DNA from: CAYTLW01 sp964438735 | GTDB lineage: Bacteria > Myxococcota_A > UBA9042 | DNA length: 21,970 nt | Assembly (NCBI GenBank): GCA_964438735.1 | Contig: CAYTLW010000126.1 | Location: 1 to 21,970, forward strand | Direction of reading: 5' to 3' | Shown: in pieces, positions 1 through 6,862 of the stretch | Layout of the letters: each line of letters opens with the position of its first letter | Position numbering within the stretch: the stretch's first letter is position 1 | The notes under the pieces: generated by a model | The model's input: the letters and a program-made list of their open reading frames with translations, nothing else | The model's database searches: none | Told to the model about the DNA's origin: nothing | Translations under genes and position numbers: made by a program

Positions 1-2
1 TG

Positions 3-1457
3 CTGCGCGCCGACGAGGTCGAGCAGACCGACGGCGAACTCCGCTTCGGGCTGTTTCACTCCATTCGCGCATGGGCCCGCGAGCAGGTCGATGATGCTGG
101 CGCTGTCGATGCTGCCCGGGAGCGACACGCCAGGTGGTACCTGGAAGAGGGCGAGCGCTGGTTGGCCGAATTGCCCACCCACGACGGGGTCGAAGCCCGC
201 CGCGCCATGGCCGCCGACCTGGACAACCTGCTCGCCGTGCACGAGCGGGCCCTGGCCGCCGAGCCCCCGAGCGCCGAGATTATCGAGCGCGCCGCCCGCA
301 TCGCCATCCTTCTCACGCCCCTGCTGGTCGAGCGCGGCCCCATCTCCACCCTGACGCGCGTGGTCGAAGAGGCGCTGCGTCCGACCACCGAGCTGGCCAT
401 CGACCCGACGGTGCTGGGCTGGGCCGTTTCCTCCCGTTCCGAAGTCCGCGCGCGCACAGGCCGCGCCCGGCAGGCCATCCCCGACGCCGAGCGCGCCATT
501 GAGTTGGCTCGTTCGGCCAATGACCCGGAACTCGAGTCCTTCACGCTGTATCGCCTCAGCTTCGCCCGGCGACTGACCAGTGACCTGGACGGCGCCATGG
601 CCGCCGGCCTCGAGTCCCGTCGCATCGCGCAGGGTATCGGTCACCTGCACATCGAAGCCCGGGCGATGAACCACATCGGCTGCATTCACTACGATCGCGG
701 CGACCTCGACGCCGCCACCCGCTCCTTCCGCGCGGCCGTGGCCGCCTCCCGCCAGATCGGCCACTTCCTTCTCGGCGCCATGTCACTGGGCAATGTCGGC
801 CTCATCCAGCTCGACCAGGGCCAGCTCGACCAGGCCGAGACCACCACTCACGAGGCCCTCGTCGACGCCCGCCGCCTGGACAACCGACGCGGCATTGGCG
901 CCGAGCTCTGCCGGCTGGCCCGCATCGAGCAGGAGCGCGGTCAAGTCGACCGGTCCCGCAAGCTCTGGCAACGCTCGGTCTCCATGCTGAGCGCCGTCGG
1001 CGATCGCTACACGGGCGGCTACGCAGAAGGCGCGCTGGGGCTCTTCCACCTCGAACTCGGCGAGCCGGAAAAGGCCGAATCCCCCCTGCGCACCGCCACT
1101 GCCGCCCTCGAGAGCATGGGCGACCGCCGCTACGGCCCCATGTACACCGCCGCCCTGGCCTATCTCAGCGCCACGCGAGGCGACTTCCGCAGCGCCGAAG
1201 CCGACCTCAAACACGCCGCCGAATGGGCAGGCAAGGGCGACGACCCCTCCGTCAGCGCCACCATCGACCTGCTCCGCGCCGCAGTTGAGGGCGTCCAGGC
1301 CAGCCAATCGCCCCCCGACCGCGCCAAGGCCCTGCTCGAATCCGCCCGACAGCGCATCGCCAAAGCCAGCAACGCCAGCCCAGACGGCCGCCCCGCCGCC
1401 ACGACCCTCTCCGCCGATGTCCGAGTCGCCCTGCGAATCGCCGCCGCGAAAGTGTGA
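3..1457 (+). CDS. TPR-containing C-terminal part of a large STAND-type ATPase/signalling regulator (5' end outside window)
   Basis: The frame is open from the left edge, so the start codon lies outside and 484 residues are visible. The first visible residues (about 10-60) read LRFGLFHSIRAWAREQV, then RHARWYLEEGERW. This resembles the winged-helix segment that follows the NTPase domain in AfsR/MalT-like STAND ATPases and in kinase-ATPase-TPR fusions ('RFRLLETIREYAREQL...RHAxYF'). The remainder is a run of helical TPR units rich in A/L/R, for example AGLESRRIAQGIGHLHIEA, GDLDAATRSFRAAVAAS, GQLDQAETTTHEALVDA and GEPEKAESPLRTATAAL. These would form a scaffold for protein or ligand sensing. The product is probably cytoplasmic, since no membrane segment is visible. 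The fused N-terminal output domain (kinase, DNA-binding or other) cannot be seen. The gene ends with adjacent TGA and TAA codons and converges on the K+ channel gene. The coding call is firm and the family assignment moderate. Confidence 0.85.
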   Translation: MRADEVEQTDGELRFGLFHSIRAWAREQVDDAGAVDAARERHARWYLEEGERWLAELPTHDGVEARRAMAADLDNLLAVHERALAAEPPSAEIIERAARIAILLTPLLVERGPISTLTRVVEEALRPTTELAIDPTVLGWAVSSRSEVRARTGRARQAIPDAERAIELARSANDPELESFTLYRLSFARRLTSDLDGAMAAGLESRRIAQGIGHLHIEARAMNHIGCIHYDRGDLDAATRSFRAAVAASRQIGHFLLGAMSLGNVGLIQLDQGQLDQAETTTHEALVDARRLDNRRGIGAELCRLARIEQERGQVDRSRKLWQRSVSMLSAVGDRYTGGYAEGALGLFHLELGEPEKAESPLRTATAALESMGDRRYGPMYTAALAYLSATRGDFRSAEADLKHAAEWAGKGDDPSVSATIDLLRAAVEGVQASQSPPDRAKALLESARQRIAKASNASPDGRPAATTLSADVRVALRIAAAKV

Positions 1458-1462
1458 TAAAG

Positions 1463-1478
1463 AGGTGTCAGACCCTCA
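1463..1478. repeat. Intergenic AGGTGTCA-GACCCTCA block
   Basis: This block lies in the 89-bp spacer between the convergent TPR-regulator and K+ channel genes. AGGTGTCA and GACCCTCA are adjacent here, whereas in the 6761-6836 spacer they are separated by other sequence. The surrounding 1458-1515 stretch is noticeably richer in A and T than the flanking genes. Confidence 0.4.
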
Positions 1479-1546
1479 CATATCAGATCTTTGGGTCGTA
1501 ACATGTTGAAAGCTGGTAGCCGCGCGAAAATGGCGCCCCGATTCGG

Positions 1547-2419
1547 CTACTCGATGGACTCGCCGCAACGATAGCAATGCACCGCGTCGACGCGATGCCC
1601 CTCGGCGGTGCATTGGCGGCAGGCGTGGCGCGAATCGTGGGCATCGTCGGGCCGCTCGCCGCGGACCAGCTCGGCGGTGACGATGCCGGTGGGCACGGCG
1701 ATGATGCCGTAACCCATGATCATGATGCAGGCGGCCAGCGCCTGTCCCAGGGGCGTATGCGGCACGACATCGCCGTAACCGACCGTAGTCAGCGTGACGA
1801 TGGCCCAGTAGACGCTGCGCGGGATCGAGGTGAACCCATGCTCGCCGCCCTCGACCAGGTACATCAGCGAGCCAAGCACCACCACGAGGGTCAACACGGC
1901 GAAGACAAAGACCGCGATCTTGTGGCGGCTGGCCCGCAGGGACACGAGGAGGGACGAACTGGCCTTTGTGAAGCGGGCGAGTTTGAGTACCCGGAAGACG
2001 CGCAGAATGCGCAGCAAGCGGATGACCAGCATGAACTGCGCGCCCGGCAATAGCAGGCTCAGGAAGGTGGGTAATACGGCCAGCAGATCGATGATGCCGA
2101 AGAAGCTGGTCGCATACGCCACGGGTCGTCCGACACAAGCCAGGCGCAGGACGTACTCGATGGTGAACGCGATGGTGAACACCCACTCGGCGATACGCAG
2201 GAACTCTCCGTACTCGATTCGGTAGGCTGCGACGCTCTCGATCATCACCACCAGCACGCTGGCGACAATGGCCACGATCAGGGCGAGGTCGAAGGCCTTG
2301 CCGGCGCCGGTATCGGCCTCGAAGATGATCTCGTAGACGCGATAGCGGACGCCATCATGGCTTCCGTCGCCCGTTCCACTCACGGTTCCATCTCTTCGGG
2401 TGGGTGGCGTGTGGGCCAT
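1547..2419 (-). CDS. Voltage-gated-type six-TM potassium channel with C-terminal zinc-ribbon-like knot
   Basis: The 290-residue product is a complete 6TM/one-pore K+ channel subunit, expected to form tetramers in the inner membrane. Visible segments are S1 about 43-62, S2 79-95, S3 106-125, S4 about 130-150, S5 168-190, a pore helix with the selectivity filter TVGYGD at 212-217, and S6 225-250. S4 carries basic residues in the voltage-sensor spacing (RLLRILRVFRVLKLARF). After S6 the tail is short and ends with CRQC (267-270) and CYRC (282-285), a CxxC...CxxC pair that could bind zinc. There is no RCK/TrkA or cyclic-nucleotide domain. The ATG at 2419 is preceded by AGGAG with 8 nt spacing. The gene follows the ABC-F gene by 71 bp and may be last in that operon. 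K+ selectivity comes directly from the filter, while voltage gating is inferred from S4. Confidence 0.93.
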   Translation of the reverse strand: MAHTPPTRRDGTVSGTGDGSHDGVRYRVYEIIFEADTGAGKAFDLALIVAIVASVLVVMIESVAAYRIEYGEFLRIAEWVFTIAFTIEYVLRLACVGRPVAYATSFFGIIDLLAVLPTFLSLLLPGAQFMLVIRLLRILRVFRVLKLARFTKASSSLLVSLRASRHKIAVFVFAVLTLVVVLGSLMYLVEGGEHGFTSIPRSVYWAIVTLTTVGYGDVVPHTPLGQALAACIMIMGYGIIAVPTGIVTAELVRGERPDDAHDSRHACRQCTAEGHRVDAVHCYRCGESIE

Positions 2420-2490
2420 GTAGGCTGCTCCTGGACAATCTGGGCGGCATCATCGCCCGAGTCCGCGCGGCTGTCATCTCGGTGGCGGCG

Positions 2491-4347
2491 CTACCTGCGC
2501 CCGCCCCCTTCGGCGCGCCACGTCTGCCAGGCCTCTGTCTTGGCCTCGATGCGCTCCCATTCGGCGTATAGATGCTCGCTGGAGGCGGTCGCTTTGGCGT
2601 GGGCTTGGGTGGCTTCGGCCAGGCGTTCCCTGTCCACGGCCACGGCGGGATCTGCCAGCAGCGCCTCGCAACGTGCCAGTTCGGCCTCTGCCTGCTCGAT
2701 GCGCTCGTCGACGCCGTCCAGAAAGCGGGTCTCGGGCAACGTCGGCTTGGGCGGCGCCGCCGGACGTTCTCGAGCTGCATTGGCGGCAGTGGATGCGTTT
2801 GCCGTGCTGCGGGCGTCCGATTCCGCCGCGGCTTTGTCAGCGGCCGCGCGCGCCTGCCTGGCCTCCCACTCGGTATAGCCGCCGGCGTGCAGCTCCCAGG
2901 TCCCGTCGCCGGGAATGTGCAACATCGCAGTGCAGACCCGGTCCAGGAAACAGCGATCGTGGCTGACCACGAAAAGGCAGCCGGCGTAGTCGCGCAGGGC
3001 CTCTTCGAGCACGGCCAGGGTCTCAAAATCCAGGTCGTTGGTCGGTTCATCGAGCAACAACAGGTTCATGGGTTGCTGCAGGCGACGGGCCAGGAGCAGG
3101 CGAAATCGCTGGCCGCCGCTCAGGGTCGCCACTTTCTGGGGCATGTCATGAGAGGCGAACAGGAAGCGTTCGAGCCAGGTGACCACGTGGGTCTTCTGGT
3201 CGCCGATGCGGACCCACTCGCCGCCGGCTTCGGTGGCCGACTCCTTGACCGTAGCCTCGGGATCCAGCCCTGACCGCTCCTGGTCGATGTAGAGCGAGCG
3301 GGTGTTGATGCCCGTCTTGACCTGGCCGCCCAGGGGCGACACCTCGCCAACCAGGGTCCGCAGCACGGTGGTCTTGCCAGCGCCGTTGGGGCCCACGATG
3401 CCGATCCGCTGACCGCGGGTCAGGCTCATATCCAGGCCCGCGACCAGCGGCGATGCGCCCGGGTAGCCTACGTTGAGGTCGCGCAACTCCACGATGGTCT
3501 TGCCCAGTCGCACACCCTGGTGGACCTGCAGGTTCATCCGCGTCTCGACCTTCTTGTCGGCCTCCTCCAGGTCGCCGATGCGCTTGATGCGCGCCTTGCT
3601 CTTGCCGGTGCGGGCCTGGGGGGTGCGACCCAACCATTCCAATTCAACCTTGAGCAGGCGCTTGCGGTTGCGCTCGATGCGCCCCTCAAGCTCTTCCTGG
3701 GCGATGCGGCCGGCGACCCAGGCCTCGAAGCGGCCGGGCCAGGACCACAGTCTGCCCTTGCGGATCTCGACGATGCGCTCCACCACGCGATCGAGGAAGT
3801 AGCGGTCGTGGGTCACCAGCACGACGGTGCAAGGAAGCTGCCGCAGCCAGGTCTCGAGCCAGGCGACCGTGGCCATGTCCAGGTGGTTGGTGGGCTCGTC
3901 CAGGAGCAACAGGTCCGGCTCTTCCAACAGCACGGCGGCCAGGGCAGCGCGCCGTCGGGCACCGCCAGAGGCGTGGCGCACCAGCAGCGCCGGATCATCG
4001 ACGCCCAGGCGGCCAAGGGTGCGTTCAGCGCGCAATTCCCGCTCGAAGGGTTCCAGCGCCGAGCGACTGCTGGTGGCGCCGGCCATGGCCACCTGCCGCA
4101 ACGTCAGCGACTCATCCAACTCCGGAACCTGGGGCAGAAAGGCGACCCGCCGGTCGCTTCGCCAGGCCATTTCGCCGTCATCTGGCGTCTCGCTGCCGGC
4201 CAGCACCCGCAGCAATGTGGACTTGCCCGAGCCGTTGACGCCCACCAGGCCGACCTTCTCACCTCGCTGCAGGTTGAGTTCGGCATCCTTCAGCAGGACG
4301 GTGGCGCCATAGGACAGACTGAGATTGCGTGCGGTCAGCAGGGGCAT
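2491..4347 (-). CDS. uup: ABC-F family ATPase, Uup-like
   Basis: This 618-residue soluble protein has two fused ABC ATPase domains and no membrane segment, which defines ABC-F. Domain 1 has Walker A GVNGSGKST (about 37-45), a degenerate signature ASGGARRR, and Walker B LLLLDEPTNHLD. Domain 2 has Walker A GPNGAGKTT, signature LSGGQ, and LLLLDEPTNDLD followed by the switch histidine in VSHDR. The interdomain segment includes GRTPQARTGKSKARI, the basic linker typical of this family. The last ~75 residues (FLDGVDERIEQAEAELARCE onward) form a coiled-coil tail like the Uup C-terminal domain, which binds nucleic acid or ribosomes in known members. Length is close to E. coli Uup. The role is inferred from the family: ribosome-associated translation factor or replication/transposon-excision phenotype. 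The ATG at 4347 has only a weak AGG upstream. Its start is 21 bp from the end of the lipoprotein gene, so co-transcription is likely. Confidence 0.93.
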   Translation of the reverse strand: MPLLTARNLSLSYGATVLLKDAELNLQRGEKVGLVGVNGSGKSTLLRVLAGSETPDDGEMAWRSDRRVAFLPQVPELDESLTLRQVAMAGATSSRSALEPFERELRAERTLGRLGVDDPALLVRHASGGARRRAALAAVLLEEPDLLLLDEPTNHLDMATVAWLETWLRQLPCTVVLVTHDRYFLDRVVERIVEIRKGRLWSWPGRFEAWVAGRIAQEELEGRIERNRKRLLKVELEWLGRTPQARTGKSKARIKRIGDLEEADKKVETRMNLQVHQGVRLGKTIVELRDLNVGYPGASPLVAGLDMSLTRGQRIGIVGPNGAGKTTVLRTLVGEVSPLGGQVKTGINTRSLYIDQERSGLDPEATVKESATEAGGEWVRIGDQKTHVVTWLERFLFASHDMPQKVATLSGGQRFRLLLARRLQQPMNLLLLDEPTNDLDFETLAVLEEALRDYAGCLFVVSHDRCFLDRVCTAMLHIPGDGTWELHAGGYTEWEARQARAAADKAAAESDARSTANASTAANAARERPAAPPKPTLPETRFLDGVDERIEQAEAELARCEALLADPAVAVDRERLAEATQAHAKATASSEHLYAEWERIEAKTEAWQTWRAEGGGRR

Positions 4348-4368
4348 GTTGGCCTGGGTGTGTGTCGA

Positions 4369-5775
4369 TCAGGGCGCGGGCAGCTCTTTGACCTGCTGCT
4401 TGCCACCTTCGTCCACCACCTCGACCCACTTGTCGGCGACGAAACTGCCCTTGGCATCGACACTCCAGATGCCCACGGGCGACGGCGCCTCGCCGGTGCT
4501 GGCGTCGAAGTCCAGCGGCCCGGAGGCGCCTTCGATGTTGACCGCGGTGCCGGCCATCAAGGCCTTGCGCATGGGACTGAAGGCGGTGGGCTCCAGGGTC
4601 ACGGCCTTCGTCGTGGCATCGGACAGCTGGCCGAGTCCCGCGTTGAGGCCCTTGCCGTCGGCTTTGCCCTTACCGGCCTTGCCCAGGGCCCAGGCGTGGG
4701 CCAGCGCCAGGCACCAGGCGGCGTCATAAGCGTGGGCGGTGAAGCTCTGTTGCGCCGGATCGTCGCCGAAGCTGGAGATGTAGCGGCTGCGGAAGGTCTT
4801 GAAGGCGGGTCCCTCCGGAGCGCCCGGCAGCGTGCCCTTGGCGTCGGCCAGATTGGCGGCATCCCCTGCGCCGGCGATGAAGTCCGGATTGTGGGCGGAG
4901 TCCGACAGCAGCAGCGCGGCGGCGGCCAGGTTCTTATGCTTGGCCCGGGCAGCGACCACCTTGGCCGCCATGGTGGCCGGCGCAGCGACGACGAGCACGT
5001 CTGGATCGTCGCCATCGGCCCGCTTCAACTCCGACTCCAGGTTGCTGCCGTCGCCCTTGAGCACGTAGCCCGAGTGCGCGTTGGCCGGCAGGTGGTCGCC
5101 GATGACCTTGCTCAGCCCGTCGCCATATGGGTTGCCGATGGCCATCACGGCGACGCTCTTGCCGCCGCTATCCGCCAGCGCCTGCTTGGCCAGCCAGGCG
5201 AGCACCACACCCTGGTGCAGGTCGCTTGGCGCCACTCGCCAGACCAGGCCGTCGTCGACCAGATCGCTGATGGCCATGGACGTCGCCGACACGCTCATCA
5301 ACAAGGCGCCGCGGGGTCGGGTCACGGTCTGCATGGCCAGGGTATCGCCGCTGCCGCCGGAGATGATGGCCTGCACGCCTTCGTCGTCGATCAACGAGGT
5401 GGCGAGCTTGCGTGCGGCCTCCTCTCCCGAGGTGACCCAGCCGCCGCCAGTATCGCAGACCCGAAGACGAAACAGACGATCGGCCACGCCGCCGTTCTGG
5501 TTGACCTCTTCCAGGGCCAGTTGCATGGCCCGGCTGCGGTGACGACCGCGGGCATCCGCCTTGCCGTCGGTTCCGGTCATGGGCAGCACGGCGCCGATGG
5601 TCAATGGCGTGGTGGCGGTGCCCGGGTCGAGCAGGGTCTCGCAGCGCAGCTGGGCCAACGTGGCCTCCGAGGCGAACTCGGCGTCCGGCGGCACCACACT
5701 CTCGCACGCGTTCAACGCCAGCACGCAGAGGAGCCCCGAACAGAGCGCGGCGACGGCGGTTTGCACGCTCCTCAT
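4369..5775 (-). CDS. LivK-type (type I periplasmic-binding) substrate-binding lipoprotein
   Basis: This 468-residue exported lipoprotein has a signal peptide ending in the lipobox LNAC, with Cys24 as the lipidated residue, followed by a short spacer. The body has features of branched-chain amino-acid/urea type binding proteins (Peripla_BP_6). These are LTIGAVLPMTG near residue 60, RSRAMQLALEEVNQNGGV, a first-domain core VQAIISGGSGDTLAMQTV, PRGALLMSVSATS, RVAPSDLHQG, and the late AHAYDAAWCLALA helix. Family ligands are small molecules such as amino acids, but the ligand here is unknown. No LivH/LivM permease or LivG/LivF ATPase lies in the window, so it is an orphan binding protein and may act as a sensor instead of in import. 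GGAGG at 5782-5786 lies 6 nt before the ATG and overlaps the end of the upstream TPR gene, suggesting translational coupling. Confidence 0.9.
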   Translation of the reverse strand: MRSVQTAVAALCSGLLCVLALNACESVVPPDAEFASEATLAQLRCETLLDPGTATTPLTIGAVLPMTGTDGKADARGRHRSRAMQLALEEVNQNGGVADRLFRLRVCDTGGGWVTSGEEAARKLATSLIDDEGVQAIISGGSGDTLAMQTVTRPRGALLMSVSATSMAISDLVDDGLVWRVAPSDLHQGVVLAWLAKQALADSGGKSVAVMAIGNPYGDGLSKVIGDHLPANAHSGYVLKGDGSNLESELKRADGDDPDVLVVAAPATMAAKVVAARAKHKNLAAAALLLSDSAHNPDFIAGAGDAANLADAKGTLPGAPEGPAFKTFRSRYISSFGDDPAQQSFTAHAYDAAWCLALAHAWALGKAGKGKADGKGLNAGLGQLSDATTKAVTLEPTAFSPMRKALMAGTAVNIEGASGPLDFDASTGEAPSPVGIWSVDAKGSFVADKWVEVVDEGGKQQVKELPAP

Positions 5776-5778
5776 CGC

Positions 5779-6681
5779 CTACCTCCACCCAATCACGAGC
5801 GCAACGCCGTTGGTCGTGGGCAGCAGGGAGACCTTTTTCTGGGGCGCGGTGGCCAGCAACCAGCCGCCCACTCCGGCGAGGACCAGTCCGCCACCCGCGG
5901 CGATGGCGCCCAGGCGCAGACTGCTCTGATAGTCCTCTTCGTCTGCACGTGCCTCAGCGGGCGTCATGCCGACCACCAGGCCGTCCTTGCGGTTGTCGAG
6001 ACGCTCGACCAGGTCGGCGCGGGCCATGGAACCATCGACCAGCAGCCAGCCTCCGACCGCCACGGCCAGTCCGCCGGCTACCAATCCAGCCAGGCCCGTG
6101 GGGCGCTTCCAGGTGGCCGGTTTGGGCAGTGGCTCCGCCTTCTTGACGACGCCTGGTCCGGTGCCCCCGGCGGCGGCACCTTTCCCCGATGGCGCGCCCT
6201 GGCCTGCCCTGCCCTTGCCGGCGTCGCCCTTGCCCGCGTCGCCTTTGCCCGCGTCGCCCTTGCCCGCCGTTCCTTTGGGGGGCTCGGCTATGGGCGGCGC
6301 CTCGGCGCGGGTCTTCAGTACCTCCTCGATGTGCTTCTGCGCCCTCGGGGCCAGCTCGTGGTCCGCCGGGGCGCGTCGCAGCAACGCCCGGAAGTCGCGC
6401 TCGGCCGCGTCCAAGTTGCCGCCCTTCTGGGCGCAACGGGCGGCGCTGTAGAGGTAGCCCAGGAAGGCCGGGTCGGTGCGATAGGCCTGGTGATAGAGCT
6501 CGGCGCAGAGCTTGTAGTCCCCCGCCTTGGCCTTGGTCATGGCAATCTGCGAGATGGCGGCTGCCTCGTCCTTCTTGGCCGAGGGCGCGCCGATGACGAC
6601 AGCGGGCATCAACAGGCACGTGACGGCGAGCGCCAGGGCGCCTCGGCGGAGCGGTGATGCAACGGTCGGCAAAGACAGCAA
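5779..6681 (-). CDS. TPR protein with KGDAG repeat linker and two C-terminal transmembrane segments
   Basis: I place the start at the TTG at 6681 because GGAGG (6687-6691) precedes it by 5 nt. This start also puts a signal-like segment, about residues 1-34 ending VVIGAPSA, at the N-terminus. An in-frame ATG at 6762 would add 27 low-complexity residues and lies in a repeat-bearing spacer. The 300-residue product has a TPR-like region (about 42-120: AGDYKLCAELYHQAYRTDP, GNLDAAERDFRALLRRAP, then an AxKHIEEVLK helix). It is followed by a Gly/Lys/Asp linker of five-residue KGDAG units (about 136-157) and two hydrophobic segments near 194-215 and 254-277. The C-terminus ends in a short beta-like stretch (TTNGVALVIGWR). 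It probably sits in the envelope with the TPR part outside. It is 3 bp upstream of the lipoprotein gene and may partner with it or the kinases. Function is unknown. Confidence 0.82.
   Translation of the reverse strand: MLSLPTVASPLRRGALALAVTCLLMPAVVIGAPSAKKDEAAAISQIAMTKAKAGDYKLCAELYHQAYRTDPAFLGYLYSAARCAQKGGNLDAAERDFRALLRRAPADHELAPRAQKHIEEVLKTRAEAPPIAEPPKGTAGKGDAGKGDAGKGDAGKGRAGQGAPSGKGAAAGGTGPGVVKKAEPLPKPATWKRPTGLAGLVAGGLAVAVGGWLLVDGSMARADLVERLDNRKDGLVVGMTPAEARADEEDYQSSLRLGAIAAGGGLVLAGVGGWLLATAPQKKVSLLPTTNGVALVIGWR
5782..5786 (-). promoter_or_regulatory. Ribosome-binding site of the lipoprotein gene, embedded in the upstream gene
   Basis: GGAGG on the minus strand lies 6 nt before the ATG at 5775. 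It forms part of the last two sense codons (TGG AGG) of the upstream TPR gene, directly before its TAG stop. A ribosome terminating on the TPR gene would sit on this site, so translational coupling is likely. Confidence 0.7.
6211..6270 (-). repeat. Four tandem 15-bp coding repeats (KGDAG units)
   Basis: Four consecutive 15-bp units on the plus strand (6211, 6226, 6241 and 6256) differ at only a few positions and encode AGKGD/AGKGR in the linker of the TPR membrane protein. The near-identity at DNA level points to recent slippage or expansion, so copy number may vary between strains. Confidence 0.85.
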
Positions 6682-6686
6682 CGTCG

Positions 6687-6691
6687 CCTCC
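6687..6691 (-). promoter_or_regulatory. Ribosome-binding site deciding a TTG start for the TPR gene
   Basis: GGAGG on the minus strand ends 5 nt before the TTG at 6681. It is the only good Shine-Dalgarno sequence near the possible starts, and the resulting N-terminus looks like a signal peptide. Confidence 0.6.
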
Positions 6692-6760
6692 AGATTCAGA
6701 GCCCAGGCTCCATCCGATGAGCACTCTAGCCGGCCACGTTGGCTGGGGTCAAAAGGCGGC

Positions 6761-6836
6761 AAAAGGTGTCAAGTGTCAATACCTGACCCTCAAATGGGTG
6801 GCGTCGCAGTGCTGCGATTGGCACAAAAGGTGTCAA
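6761..6836. repeat. Direct repeat AAAAGGTGTCAA flanking a small perfect hairpin
   Basis: Two perfect 12-bp copies lie at 6761-6772 and 6825-6836 in the spacer between kinase 1 and the TPR gene. Between them are a GACCCTCA box (about 6785-6792) and an inverted repeat TCGCAG-TG-CTGCGA (6804-6817). A related block, AGGTGTCA followed directly by GACCCTCA, is at 1463-1478. The layout resembles a REP-like intergenic element, but that is inference. Confidence 0.55.
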
Positions 6837-6862
6837 ATTTCGACGCGGTTCCCCTGGGGGGG

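Noticed and set aside
1516..1550. Perfect 7-bp inverted repeat GTAGCCG/CGGCTAC over the stop of the K+ channel gene
   Set aside because: The 21-nt loop is long and no T tract follows on either strand, so I do not call a terminator. It could be chance in GC-rich DNA.
3520..6657. Long plus-strand open frame (1045 codons) antisense to the ABC-F, lipoprotein and TPR genes
   Set aside because: It runs across three recognisable minus-strand genes, has low-complexity Gln/His/Gly/Ala composition and no known motif. It is a codon-bias shadow.
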